Positions 1-7,835 of a DNA stretch of 64,000 nt are shown here, piece after piece. The stretch is from the NCBI RefSeq assembly GCF_014699055.1, contig NZ_JACXAC010000002.1:186001-250000 (forward strand). Direction: 5' to 3'. Positions within the stretch are counted from its first letter, which is position 1. Each line of letters begins with the position of its first letter. Under the pieces are notes generated by a model. That model saw only the letters and a program-made list of their open reading frames with translations. It did no database searches and was not told where the DNA came from. Source of the stretch: Hymenobacter armeniacus. Its GTDB lineage: Bacteria; Bacteroidota; Bacteroidia; Cytophagales; Hymenobacteraceae. A program made the translations under genes and the position numbers.

Positions 1-438
1 CCAGAACTCCTCGTGCGGCAGGTCGAGCAGGTGCGGGCGCATGAGGTTGTAGATGTCGCGCGAGCAGGTGATGGTGTTGCGCGGCGCGGCGTCGGCCTCT
101 TTGCGGCGGCGGCCCAGCTCCAGGGCGGCCACCACCGTGATGGCCTTGGCCTCGCCGATGCCGGGGTGGCGGCAGAGCTGCTTCACGCTTTCGCGGGCCA
201 GGGCGTTGAGGTCGTGGCCCACGCCCTGCAGCATGAGCTTGCCCACATCCACGGCCGTGAGCTTGGTGGTGCCCGAGCCGATGAGGATGGCCAGCAGCTC
301 GGCGTCGGAAAGGGCGGCGCGGCCCTTGCTCAGCAGCTTTTCGCGGGGCCGGTCGTCCTCGGCCCAACTCTTGATGCCCGAGGCCGGGGGAGTGGGGTAG
401 GAGGGGGCGGCAGAAGGCAGAGGGTCAAGTGGTTCCAT
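1..438 (-). CDS. radC: DNA repair protein RadC, N-terminal part (runs off the window)
   Basis: The 146 codons present match the amino-terminal half of RadC/UPF0758 proteins. The acidic helix ELLAILIGSGT lies near residue 45, and a helix-hairpin-helix with the core HPGIGEAKA follows near residue 95. The C-terminal JAB-type metal domain would lie to the left of base 1 and is not seen. The start is the ATG at 438, giving a Pro-rich leader typical of Bacteroidota copies. RadC has been linked to recombination and repair, but its biochemical role remains uncertain. It is transcribed divergently from the phosphoesterase gene, with 127 bp between the two starts. It is incomplete only because the window ends. 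Confidence 0.9.
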   Translation of the reverse strand, partial: MEPLDPLPSAAPSYPTPPASGIKSWAEDDRPREKLLSKGRAALSDAELLAILIGSGTTKLTAVDVGKLMLQGVGHDLNALARESVKQLCRHPGIGEAKAITVVAALELGRRRKEADAAPRNTITCSRDIYNLMRPHLLDLPHEEFW

Positions 439-565
439 GCAGCGCGGAGGTGGCAGAAGGTAAAATGTCTGTTAAATGTAAAGCAAAAGCCTGCGGGCCG
501 CGTTTAAACTTGGGCGCCGCCGCTGCGTTATGCAGCGGGTGCTTTCTCCGCTCTGTTGTTAGAAT

Positions 566-1813
566 ATGCGAAATCCGTTTGTGTTGTGGTTGGTGTTGGG
601 CTGGGTGGTATTGGCTGAGTGGTATGGGTATCAGGCGGTGCACACGGTGGTGCAGCACGCCTCGCCGGGCGTGCGGCGCTGGGCGTCGATAGGCTATTGG
701 GTGCTCACGGGCGGGGTGTGGTGGCTGGCCATCTGGGCCGGCAGCACGCGCCAAACCGGCAACACCGTCCTCAAAAGCTACCTCATGAGCCTGCCGCTGC
801 TGTTGCTGGCTGCCAAGATGGTCATGCTCATTCCGCTGCTGCTCGAAGACCTGGTGCGGCTGGGCCGCTGGGCCCTGAGCTCGGCCACGCAGCCGGCCGG
901 GGGGGAGGCGGGCAACGCCATGCCGCGCAGCGAATTTCTGGCCAAGCTGGCGCTGGGGCTGGGCGCCATTCCCTTCGTTGGCCTGCTGTGGGGCATGGCC
1001 AAGGGCGCAACGGATTACACCGTGCGCCGCGTGACGCTGAAATACCCCAACCTGCCGCCGGCCTTCGACGGCTTCAAGGTGCTGCAGATTTCGGACCTGC
1101 ACACCGGCAGCTTCAACTCCACCGAGCCCTTGGAGCGGGCCGTGGCCATGATAAACCGCCAGGGCGCCGACCTCATCCTGATGACCGGCGACCTGGTGAA
1201 CAACCGCGCCGAAGAAGTGGAGCCGCACATTCCGGCCTTGTCGAAAATCAAATCCGACCTGCCCATTTTCTCCAGCCTCGGCAACCACGACTACGGCGAC
1301 TACGTGGCCGAATTCCGCGACGACCGCGCCTTATGGCGCCAGAACCTGGAGCGCCTGATGCAGAACCACGCCAAAATTGGTTGGACGCTGCTCAACGACA
1401 CCACCCACTTCATCGAGCGCGGCGGCGACAAAATTGCCGTGGTGGGCATTCAGAACAGCAGCTCGCACCTCAATTTCACCACCTACGGCAACCTGCCCAA
1501 GGCCCACGCCGCCAGCGGCGACGCGCCCTTCAAAATTCTGCTCTCGCACGACCCGTCGTACTGGGAAAGCCACATCCTCAACTACCCCGACATCGACCTC
1601 ACCCTCAGCGGCCACACCCACGGCATGCAGTTCGGCCTAAACCTGCCGTTTCTGAAGTGGAGCCCCGTGCAGTATGCCTACAAGCAGTGGGCCGGCCTCT
1701 ACGAGCAGGGCCGCCAGAAGCTGTACGTGAACGTGGGCCTGGGCTTTTTGGGCTACCCCGGCCGCGTGGGCTTCCTGCCCGAAATCACGGTGTTTGAGCT
1801 GCGTCGGGCGTAG
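566..1813 (+). CDS. Membrane-anchored calcineurin-like metallophosphoesterase
   Basis: The 415-residue protein begins with four hydrophobic stretches in about the first 140 residues, then has a metallophosphoesterase domain. All the metal-binding blocks are visible: DLH at residues 177-179, GDLVN around D209 and N212, GNHD around N240-H241, a histidine in SHDP, and GHTH at 349-352. This is the layout of YkuE/YaeI-type phosphoesterases, which act at or near the membrane on phosphoester substrates that cannot be told from sequence. It stands alone: radC is divergent and the next gene lies 240 bp downstream behind a repeat. The ATG at 566 is the first usable start and directly precedes the first membrane segment. 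Confidence 0.88.
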   Translation: MRNPFVLWLVLGWVVLAEWYGYQAVHTVVQHASPGVRRWASIGYWVLTGGVWWLAIWAGSTRQTGNTVLKSYLMSLPLLLLAAKMVMLIPLLLEDLVRLGRWALSSATQPAGGEAGNAMPRSEFLAKLALGLGAIPFVGLLWGMAKGATDYTVRRVTLKYPNLPPAFDGFKVLQISDLHTGSFNSTEPLERAVAMINRQGADLILMTGDLVNNRAEEVEPHIPALSKIKSDLPIFSSLGNHDYGDYVAEFRDDRALWRQNLERLMQNHAKIGWTLLNDTTHFIERGGDKIAVVGIQNSSSHLNFTTYGNLPKAHAASGDAPFKILLSHDPSYWESHILNYPDIDLTLSGHTHGMQFGLNLPFLKWSPVQYAYKQWAGLYEQGRQKLYVNVGLGFLGYPGRVGFLPEITVFELRRA

Positions 1814-1870
1814 GGAAGGCTGGCAAAAGCAGGCTACATGCTGCGCGTAGTCGAAGCGTCTGGCCGATTG

Positions 1871-1955
1871 TCGTGCTGAGCGCAGCGAAGCATCTTCTGC
1901 CGTTTCAACGAATCGTGCAGCGGCGAAAGGATGCTTTGCCCCGCTCCGCATGACG
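1871..1955. repeat. Dispersed intergenic palindrome, copy 1
   Basis: A left arm with the core GTGCTGAGCGCAGCGAAGCAT and a diverged right arm ending in GCTCCGCATGACG form an imperfect hairpin between the phosphoesterase and the lipoprotein gene. It belongs to the family also seen at 9548, 26312, 34865, 45323, 58327 and 60959. No coding potential is evident. Confidence 0.7.
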
Positions 1956-2053
1956 TGCTTGCATACCTATCTATAGCGAGAAGGAAACATCTGCCAGGCC
2001 ATTGCCGTAAAGCGCCCCCAAACCCATTACGGTTGTCCTTTTATTCCCTTCTC

Positions 2054-2743
2054 ATGAAAAATTCCCTCTTGATTCTCGCGGGCGCTGCTGCCCTTTCGCT
2101 GGCTTCCTGCTCGCAGGAAAAGACCACCGACACCACCGTGGCCGCCGGCGACGGCACCACCACGACCACCACCACTTCGACCACCACGGGCCCGATGACG
2201 GACGCCCAGATTGAGGCCCGTGCCCAGCGCATTGCCGACAAAATGGTGGCCGACATGAAAATCACGGATGAGGCCACGAAGACTAAAATTCGCACCGTGT
2301 ACGTGAACCGGTACAAGAAAATGAACGACATGCGCACCCAGTACGCCTCCGACACCACCGGCATGGCCGCGGCCATGCGCCAGTCGATGGCTGAAACCGA
2401 CGCTGAGTTCAAAACGGTATTTGTTGACCCCACGCAGTACCAGGCCTACGAATCGAGCCGCAACACGTACTACGAAATGGAAAACGCCGACGATTCGGCC
2501 ATGTCCAACTCGTCGGACATGAGCTCGGACATGAGCTCTTCGTCGACCACCACCACCACGGACGGCAGCATGAGCTCCGACGCCAGCGCCGGCACCATGT
2601 CGGCCGATGGCGGCAAAATGAAGGTGAAAGCCGACGGCGACATCAAAATCAAAGACGCCCAGGGCAACAAAATGAAGGTGGACGGCGACGACGGCACCGT
2701 CAAAGCCAAGCCCGAAGACGGCGGCAAAACCAAAATCAAGTAG
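2054..2743 (+). CDS. Thr/Ser-rich lipoprotein of unknown function
   Basis: The 229-residue product starts with a lipoprotein signal peptide ending in LASC, so Cys19 is the likely lipidated residue. A run of Thr follows (about residues 32-50), then a charged helical middle region (about 55-140), a Ser/Asp/Met-rich low-complexity stretch, and a Lys/Asp/Gly-rich tail with repeats of the type GxKxKxDGD. An upstream in-frame start at 1931 is rejected because it would bury the signal peptide. The acidic tail might bind cations or the cell wall, but no family was recognised. A strong terminator follows 71 bp after the stop, so the gene is probably monocistronic. Confidence 0.8.
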   Translation: MKNSLLILAGAAALSLASCSQEKTTDTTVAAGDGTTTTTTTSTTTGPMTDAQIEARAQRIADKMVADMKITDEATKTKIRTVYVNRYKKMNDMRTQYASDTTGMAAAMRQSMAETDAEFKTVFVDPTQYQAYESSRNTYYEMENADDSAMSNSSDMSSDMSSSSTTTTTDGSMSSDASAGTMSADGGKMKVKADGDIKIKDAQGNKMKVDGDDGTVKAKPEDGGKTKIK

Positions 2744-2814
2744 CCCGCCGGTGCCCGTGGCACCAAAACCGGAAAGCACGGGTTTGGTCGATGCAATCGG
2801 CCGAACCGTCGCTG

Positions 2815-2849
2815 AAAAGCCCGCGCCTGCAACGGCGCGGGCTTTTTTT
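2815..2849 (+). terminator. Rho-independent terminator after the Thr-rich lipoprotein gene
   Basis: A 13-bp stem (2815-2827 with 2834-2846) with a six-base loop runs into seven T residues. Confidence 0.88.
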
Positions 2850-2896
2850 GGCTCATTGAGTTGCTACTTTGTGGTAGCGTTGTGCGTATTCTGTTG

Positions 2897-3595
2897 ATGG
2901 TAATTGAAGTAGTGCCTTGTGTGCGTGTCGTTTGGCCGCCGTGGAGCCAGCGGCTGGCCCTGCTGGCGGTGCTGTGGCTGCTGGCGCTGGGCGCCCGCGC
3001 GCAGGCCCCCAACACCGTGCGCCTGAGCGGCAGCGTGGCCGAAGCCGGCTCGCGCCTGCCCGTGCCGGGCGCCACCGTGCAGGTGCAGCGCACCCGCCGC
3101 GGCGTGGTGACGGATGCCGCCGGCAACTTCGGCCTCGACGTGCTGCCCACCGACACGGTGCTGTTTCGGGCCCTGGGCTTCAAAACCCAGCGCATGGCCA
3201 TGGGCGGCACCGGGCTGTCGCAGCTGGTGGTGCGCATTCAACTGAAGCGCGACAGCGTGCAGCTGGGCGAGGTGCAAGTGGTGAGCGACCGCGCCGACCG
3301 CGCCGTCATCAACCGGGCCCTGCGCAACATCAAGCGCCCCAAGCCGCCCGTGACCAGCGCCGTGAAGCGCCCGCCGAAGCCCAAGCCCCTCTTCGCCGTC
3401 GACTCTGCCGCGCCCAAGGCGCCGGTGCCCACCATCCAAAGCCCGGTGAGCCTGATTTACGACCAGTTTTCGCGCGAGGGCAAACAGCGGCGCAAGATGG
3501 AAGAAATTGAAGCCGAGCTGAAAGCCGAGAAGCTCCGCAAGGCCCGCGCCGAGTACAACAAGGCCTTCAAGGACAACCGCGGCTACGAGCCGTAG
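2897..3595 (+). CDS. Secreted protein with a carboxypeptidase regulatory-like domain
   Basis: The 232-residue protein has a long signal sequence ending near residue 37 (LGARAQA). A carboxypeptidase-D regulatory-like beta-sandwich follows at about 40-125, with the hallmark pattern GATVQV, a Gly-rich turn DAAGNF and LGFKTQ. Such domains sit at the N terminus of TonB receptors and on surface proteins, but here there is no plug or barrel. The C-terminal 100 residues are basic, Pro-rich and then helical (EEIEAELKAEK), and look like a coiled coil. A TTG at 2861 would extend the reading frame but lies against the preceding terminator, so the ATG at 2897 is preferred. The role is unknown. Confidence 0.78.
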   Translation: MVIEVVPCVRVVWPPWSQRLALLAVLWLLALGARAQAPNTVRLSGSVAEAGSRLPVPGATVQVQRTRRGVVTDAAGNFGLDVLPTDTVLFRALGFKTQRMAMGGTGLSQLVVRIQLKRDSVQLGEVQVVSDRADRAVINRALRNIKRPKPPVTSAVKRPPKPKPLFAVDSAAPKAPVPTIQSPVSLIYDQFSREGKQRRKMEEIEAELKAEKLRKARAEYNKAFKDNRGYEP

Positions 3596-3688
3596 GGCAA
3601 AAGCAGTGAGCAGTGAACCGTGTGCCAAAGAGGAATTTGCTCCCGGTTCACTGATAACTGCTAACTGATTTTACCCGTAAGCCCAAGT

Positions 3689-4690
3689 ATGAAAATTGGG
3701 TATCCCTGCGTGAACGAGGCGATGGACTGCAGCGCCGCCAACACTTTCCGGCTGGCCTCCTACAGCGAGGAGCGGCTGGTGGCGGCCGTGACGGTCAACC
3801 TGGCCTGCCTGCGCCGCATGCTGGAATGGAACGTGGCCCAGGGCCTGCTTTTCTTTCGGATGGGTTCGGGCATTGTGCCCTTCGGCTCGCACGAAATCAA
3901 CACCTTTCCCTGGCAAACCCACTTCGCGGCCGACTTCCGGGCCATCGGCGACTACATCAAGGCCCACGACCTGCGGGTGAGCTTTCACCCCGACCAGTTT
4001 GTGGTGCTGAACTCGCCCAGCGCCGGCATTGTGCAGCGCAGCATTCAGGAACTGGTGTACCAGGGCTCGATGCTGGACCTGATGGGCCTGGACGGCACGG
4101 CCAAGCTGCAGATTCACGTGGGCGGGCTGTACGGCGAGCGGGAGCTGGCCATCCAGCGGTTTGCCCAGGTGCACGCCACGCTGCCCGCCGCCGTGAAGGC
4201 CCGCGTGGTGGTGGAAAACGACGACCGGCTGTATTCGCTGCGCGACTGCCTGTACCTGCACGAGCTCACCGGCGTGCCCATTCTGTTCGACAATTTTCAC
4301 CACGAGTGCCTCAACCACGGCGAGCCCATGCCCGAGGCCCTGCGTCTGGCCGCGGCCACCTGGCACCCCACCGCCGACGGCGTGCCCATGATGGATTACA
4401 GCTCGCAGGCGCTGGGCGAACGCAAAGGCAAGCACACCGACGACTTGGTGGACGACCTGTTCCGGGGCTTCCTGGCCGACCTGCACGGCCTTGATTTCGA
4501 CATGATGCTCGAAATCAAAAACAAGGAAGCCAGCGCCCTGCGCGCCGTGGCCATCCTGCGCGAGCTCGAGCTGAGTGCCCCCGCCCCCAATATTCCCAGC
4601 CCGCCCCTGACCCTGCCCCCCGACCCGAACGCGCCCGCCAAAGCCAAACGGGCGAAAAAGGACGCAAAGGTCAAAAGCGAAGAGTTATAG
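3689..4690 (+). CDS. uvsE: UV damage endonuclease UvsE/UVDE
   Basis: The 333-residue protein shows the UVDE TIM-barrel motifs in order: an N-terminal MKIGYPCVNE-like strand, FRMGSGIVPFGSH near residue 55, SFHPDQFVVLNSP near 100, HVGGLYG near 145, ENDDR near 175, and LFDNFHHE near 200. The conserved His, Glu and Asp residues in these motifs bind the metals. UVDE nicks DNA directly 5' of cyclobutane dimers and 6-4 photoproducts, opening a repair route independent of UvrABC and photolyase. The last 40 residues are a Pro/Lys-rich extension beyond the fold. The gene follows a 93-bp spacer and has no obvious operon partner. Confidence 0.95.
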   Translation: MKIGYPCVNEAMDCSAANTFRLASYSEERLVAAVTVNLACLRRMLEWNVAQGLLFFRMGSGIVPFGSHEINTFPWQTHFAADFRAIGDYIKAHDLRVSFHPDQFVVLNSPSAGIVQRSIQELVYQGSMLDLMGLDGTAKLQIHVGGLYGERELAIQRFAQVHATLPAAVKARVVVENDDRLYSLRDCLYLHELTGVPILFDNFHHECLNHGEPMPEALRLAAATWHPTADGVPMMDYSSQALGERKGKHTDDLVDDLFRGFLADLHGLDFDMMLEIKNKEASALRAVAILRELELSAPAPNIPSPPLTLPPDPNAPAKAKRAKKDAKVKSEEL

Positions 4691-4750
4691 CCCGCTGGTC
4701 CAACCCTTTTTCAGCACATCAGCACATTCCCAAATCAATCCATCAGTCCA

Positions 4751-5107
4751 ATGCCCTCCGACCAACTTCTCGCCACCGTCAGCGCCCTCAAAAACGGCCT
4801 CACCAGCCTGCCCCTGGGCTCGGCCATGGACAACACCGAAACCTGGCAGCAAACCTTCCTGCAAAGCGGCGAGCCCGGCCTGCAGGACATTGCCCGCGAA
4901 ATCGGCAACCTGCAATCGCTGCTCACCAGCGGCGCCCTGAGTGCCACGGCCATCGGCAACTCGCTCACCATGCTGGGCAACCAAACCAGCCAGCTCAGCG
5001 CCAACGCCGCGGCCGACGTGAAAAAGCCCCTGCTGGAGCTGGCCGACTTGCTGCGCAAGCATGGCAGCGACTTGCTGGCCCACGCCGAAAAAAGCAAAAA
5101 GAAATAA
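4751..5107 (+). CDS. Small helical cytoplasmic protein of unknown function
   Basis: The 118-residue product has no signal peptide or membrane segment. It is predicted to be mostly amphipathic helix, with a Lys-rich tail (EKSKKK). The ATG at 4751 lies 60 bp after uvsE, so the two could be co-transcribed. A symmetric terminator follows at 5132. The codon usage matches its neighbours, which supports a real gene, but no family was recognised. No function can be assigned from sequence. Confidence 0.68.
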   Translation: MPSDQLLATVSALKNGLTSLPLGSAMDNTETWQQTFLQSGEPGLQDIAREIGNLQSLLTSGALSATAIGNSLTMLGNQTSQLSANAAADVKKPLLELADLLRKHGSDLLAHAEKSKKK

Positions 5108-5131
5108 GCGGCCCTGGCCGCTCGTAACACC

Positions 5132-5168
5132 AAAAAAGCCCTGCTCATTGTATTGAGCAGGGCTTTTT
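5132..5168. terminator. Bidirectional terminator between converging genes
   Basis: A 15-bp stem (5133-5147 with 5154-5168) is flanked by A residues on the left and T residues on the right. It can stop transcription from both the small helical protein gene and the minus-strand gene at 5192. Confidence 0.88.
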
Positions 5169-5191
5169 CGTGCTGGATGTGGGGTGTCGGG

Positions 5192-5575
5192 TTAGCGCGG
5201 CACGTTGCTGCTGTGGCTGCGGCGCGAGCGGCTGGGCACCACTTCGTTGGACTGGCGGGGCTTGTCGTCGCGAATGAGCGGCTGCTCGCGCACGTCGGGC
5301 ACGGCCGTGGGCGAAAGCTCGGGCGTGGCGGCGGGCAGCAGGGTCCCGCCCGTGTTGTCGAGCGGACGGCTCTGCTGGGCGTCGCGGTTGGTGGGCGTGC
5401 GCTGCATGTCGGGCGGGCCCTGGATGGTGCTTTGGTTGAGCGCCGGGTTCACGGGCGGAATGGTGGTTTGGCCCTGGCTACCGCCGCGCACGGGCGCGGT
5501 GGGGTCGAAGGGCACGGTTTGGGCCTGCGCCGAGGCGGCCAGCAGCAGGCCGGCCAGAAGGAGAAACGGTTTCAT
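5192..5575 (-). CDS. Small secreted Pro/Thr-rich protein
   Basis: The 127-residue protein has a clear signal peptide, with a hydrophobic core LLLAGLLLAA and a cleavage site after AQA near residue 19. The rest is low in hydrophobic residues and rich in Pro, Thr, Gln, Asn and Arg, so it is probably disordered. No domain was recognised. It ends just before the bidirectional terminator at 5132 and lies downstream of the heptad-repeat protein gene on the same strand, with a terminator between them, which argues for separate transcripts. Confidence 0.7.
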   Translation of the reverse strand: MKPFLLLAGLLLAASAQAQTVPFDPTAPVRGGSQGQTTIPPVNPALNQSTIQGPPDMQRTPTNRDAQQSRPLDNTGGTLLPAATPELSPTAVPDVREQPLIRDDKPRQSNEVVPSRSRRSHSSNVPR

Positions 5576-5599
5576 GGGGGAGGGGAAAGGAGGGACACT

Positions 5600-5632
5600 A
5601 AAAAACCGGCTGCTTCGGGTGAAACAGCCGGT
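5600..5632 (-). terminator. Terminator after the heptad-repeat protein gene
   Basis: Read on the minus strand, an 8-bp stem ACCGGCTG/CAGCCGGT (5605-5612 with 5625-5632) and a 12-base loop are followed by a run of T residues. Confidence 0.75.
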
Positions 5633-5670
5633 CTTCTTGAAGCCTTACGGCGCTGAACAACAAAAAGTTG

Positions 5671-6099
5671 CTAGCGGGGCGTCGAGGTTTTCATCTTGCC
5701 CTTCGAAGCCTTGTCTTTCGACTTCATGCGGCCCGAGGTGCTGCTGCCCGACGTGCTGCCGGAAGTGGTGCCCATGGTGCTGCCGCTGGTGGTTCCCATG
5801 TTGCCGGTGGTGCTGCCCGTGCTGCCGGTGGTGCTGCCCGAGGTGGTGCCGTAGGTGCCCGACGTGGTGCCGCTGGTGGTGCCCATGGTGCCCGAGGTAG
5901 TGCCCATGGTACCGGAAGTGGTGCCCATGGTACCGGAGGTGGTGCCCATGGTGCTGCCGCTGGTGGTGCCCATGTTGCCGGTGGTGCTGCCGGTGCTACC
6001 GGTGGTGCTGCCCATGGTGCCCGACGTGGTTTGGGCGAAGGCGGCGGTGCTCAGGCCGGTGGTCAGCAACAGGGCGAGAAGGATTTTGGTGGTTTTCAT
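5671..6099 (-). CDS. Secreted Thr/Ser/Gly/Met heptad-repeat protein
   Basis: The 142-residue protein has a signal peptide ending in AFAQ near residue 23. About residues 24-125 consist almost only of Thr, Ser, Gly and Met, arranged as heptads of the type TTSGTMG or TTSGSTMG. At the DNA level these are degenerate 21-bp direct repeats (about 5755-6030). The last 18 residues are strongly basic (KSKDKASKGKMK). No catalytic motif is present. It could be a flexible surface or matrix protein with a charged anchor, but that is inference. The repeats make copy-number change by slippage likely. Confidence 0.75.
   Translation of the reverse strand: MKTTKILLALLLTTGLSTAAFAQTTSGTMGSTTGSTGSTTGNMGTTSGSTMGTTSGTMGTTSGTMGTTSGTMGTTSGTTSGTYGTTSGSTTGSTGSTTGNMGTTSGSTMGTTSGSTSGSSTSGRMKSKDKASKGKMKTSTPR
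5755..6030 (-). repeat. Degenerate 21-bp repeats inside the heptad-repeat gene
   Basis: Blocks encoding TTSGTMG and close variants recur in tandem. The most regular copies lie around 5885-5965, where a 21-bp unit repeats nearly unchanged. Confidence 0.7.
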
Positions 6100-6303
6100 G
6101 ATAAACGAGTTGGAAATGTGGAAAGGAAGGGAGCGTTGTGGACGGGGCTTTACGGACGGGAACCGGGGCAGGGTTGCGAATCAGGCATCTTAATATTCAC
6201 CGAATTAGCTATTATTCAACGCGCTTGTTGTTGATTGTCAATGCATAACATCGCCAGGGCCCGAGGTGAGCGGAGTGGGAATAAAAAAACTCCCCATTTT
6301 CCG

Positions 6304-6331
6304 GTAACCTTCGCCGGGCACGGCGGTGTCC
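6304..6331 (+). promoter_or_regulatory. Candidate promoter of the first ECF sigma gene
   Basis: GTAAC at 6304 and GTGTCC at 6326 are 22 bp apart from first base to first base. GTAAC at 12032 and GTACTCC at 12054 show exactly the same separation ahead of the second ECF sigma gene. An autoregulated ECF promoter would look like this, but two instances are weak evidence. Confidence 0.3.
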
Positions 6332-6366
6332 ACAAGCAAATACCCCAAACACCTCATCGTAACTGC

Positions 6367-6918
6367 GTGGACTCGCTATCGGACAATGCCTTAATGCTGC
6401 GGGTGAAAGCCGGCGACGTGGACCGCATGGGTCTGCTCTTTGAGCGCTACCACCGGCCGTTGTTCGGTTTTCTCTACCACATGCTGGGCAGCTCCACGAC
6501 CAGCGAAGACCTGGTGCAGAACGTGTTCTACCGCATGCTGAAGTACCGCCACACCTTCACCGGCGAGGGCGAGTTCCGCACCTGGATGTACCACCTGGCC
6601 CGCAACGTGCTGGCCGACCACGTGAAGAAAAACCGCCACGCCAAGCACCACGCCGACGTGGCCGACGTGGCCGAGCACCTGGGCGGCGGCAGCCCCGCCG
6701 ACGCCGGACTGGAGCGCGCCCAGGAAGTGGCCGTGCTGCATCAAGCTTTGGCCCAGCTCAGCCCCGACCACCGCGAAGTGCTGGTGCTGAGCCGCTTCCA
6801 GGAAATGAAGTACGGCGAGATTGCCCAGGTGCTGGGCACCACCGAAGGCGCCGTGAAAGTGCGCGTGCACCGCGCCATGCACGAGTTGAAAAGCACCTAC
6901 CTCCGCATCGAAAATTAA
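6367..6918 (+). CDS. ECF-type sigma-70 factor (module A)
   Basis: From the GTG at 6367 the product is 183 residues. Region 2 covers about residues 22-90, with ERYHRPLFGFL and the SEDLVQNVF motif. Region 4 covers about 120-180, with the core LSPDHREVLVLSRF and a helix-turn-helix ending in VKVRVHRAMHELK. The GTG start is chosen because it gives nearly the same length as the paralogue at 12088 (184 residues) and removes a 44-residue leader with no homology to region 2. The stop is followed 8 bp later by its anti-sigma gene. ECF factors redirect RNA polymerase to small regulons and usually control their own operon. Confidence 0.88.
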   Translation: MDSLSDNALMLRVKAGDVDRMGLLFERYHRPLFGFLYHMLGSSTTSEDLVQNVFYRMLKYRHTFTGEGEFRTWMYHLARNVLADHVKKNRHAKHHADVADVAEHLGGGSPADAGLERAQEVAVLHQALAQLSPDHREVLVLSRFQEMKYGEIAQVLGTTEGAVKVRVHRAMHELKSTYLRIEN

Positions 6919-6926
6919 CCCGCTAT

Positions 6927-7835
6927 ATGAACTGTGACCACGTAAAAGACCAGTTGGTCGACTACCTGAGCTGCCAGCTTACCGAGCCCGAGCAAGCCGC
7001 CCTCACGGCCCACCTGGCCGAGTGCGCCGAGTGCCGCGAGGAGCTGCAAGCCACCCAGCGCCTGTGGCAGAGCCTAGGGCAGGTGCCCGTGCCGGAGCCC
7101 GGCCCCAGCGTACGCCCCGAGTTCTATGCCATGCTGGCTTCCTTCAAAGAAGAAGTGAAGGCCACGCCTGACTACTCCCTGAAAGGCCTGTGGCAGTGGT
7201 GGCTGCACCTGGACGTGCCGCGGCCCATTCTGCGGGCCGTGTACAGCCTGTGCCTGGTAGGGGTGGGCCTCATTGGCGGGTATTGGCTGAACCGCCAGCC
7301 GCCGGCCACCGACGACCAGCAGCAGATTGCCGCCCTCGCCAACGAAGTGACCCACATGAAGCAGGTGATGCTGCTCTCGCTCATCCAGAATCCTTCGGCC
7401 ACGGAGCGGCTGCGGGCCGTGGGCTACACCAAGCAGCTCGACGAGCCCACCGCCAAAGTGGTGAACGCCCTGCTCAGCACCCTCAACACCGACCCCAACG
7501 TGAACGTGCGCCTCGCCACGCTGGAAGCCCTGGCGCCGCTGGCCGAAGACCCGCAGGTGCGCGAAGGCCTGGTGCACGCGCTGGCCCGCCAGGACTCGCC
7601 GCTGGTGCAAACCGCCCTGGCCGACGTGATGGTGAAGCTGCAGGAGCGCCGCTCGGTGCAGCAGATGCGCGAGCTGCTGAAGCAGCCCAACCTCGACGAA
7701 TCGGTGAAAAGCAAAATCCAGGAAAGCATCCAAACCCTCACAACCGGCCGGCCCGCCGCGCCCCAATCCACTCCCCGCCATGACCAAACCCTCGTTTCGC
7801 CGCAGCCTGAGCAGCCTCTTACTCGTGCTGTCTAG
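6927..7835 (+). CDS. Anti-sigma factor: zinc finger, one membrane helix, HEAT-like repeats (module A)
   Basis: The 302-residue protein starts with an anti-sigma zinc finger of the H-x3-C-x2-C type (His29, Cys33, Cys36, with Cys3 as a fourth ligand). One membrane helix spans about residues 101-121. The C-terminal part (about 165-265) holds HEAT-like helical repeats, for example VNVRLATLEALAPLA. The finger would hold the upstream sigma factor at the membrane, while the HEAT part would lie across the membrane and could sense a ligand or partner. The last 56 bp overlap the start of the next gene. The paralogue at 12645 shares the same order and the motif DPQVREGLVH. Confidence 0.88.
   Translation: MNCDHVKDQLVDYLSCQLTEPEQAALTAHLAECAECREELQATQRLWQSLGQVPVPEPGPSVRPEFYAMLASFKEEVKATPDYSLKGLWQWWLHLDVPRPILRAVYSLCLVGVGLIGGYWLNRQPPATDDQQQIAALANEVTHMKQVMLLSLIQNPSATERLRAVGYTKQLDEPTAKVVNALLSTLNTDPNVNVRLATLEALAPLAEDPQVREGLVHALARQDSPLVQTALADVMVKLQERRSVQQMRELLKQPNLDESVKSKIQESIQTLTTGRPAAPQSTPRHDQTLVSPQPEQPLTRAV

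Noticed and set aside
5755..6030. A possible CRISPR array at the 21-bp repeats
   Set aside because: Repeats are contiguous, without spacers, and lie within a reading frame encoding a heptad-repeat protein. No cas genes are near.
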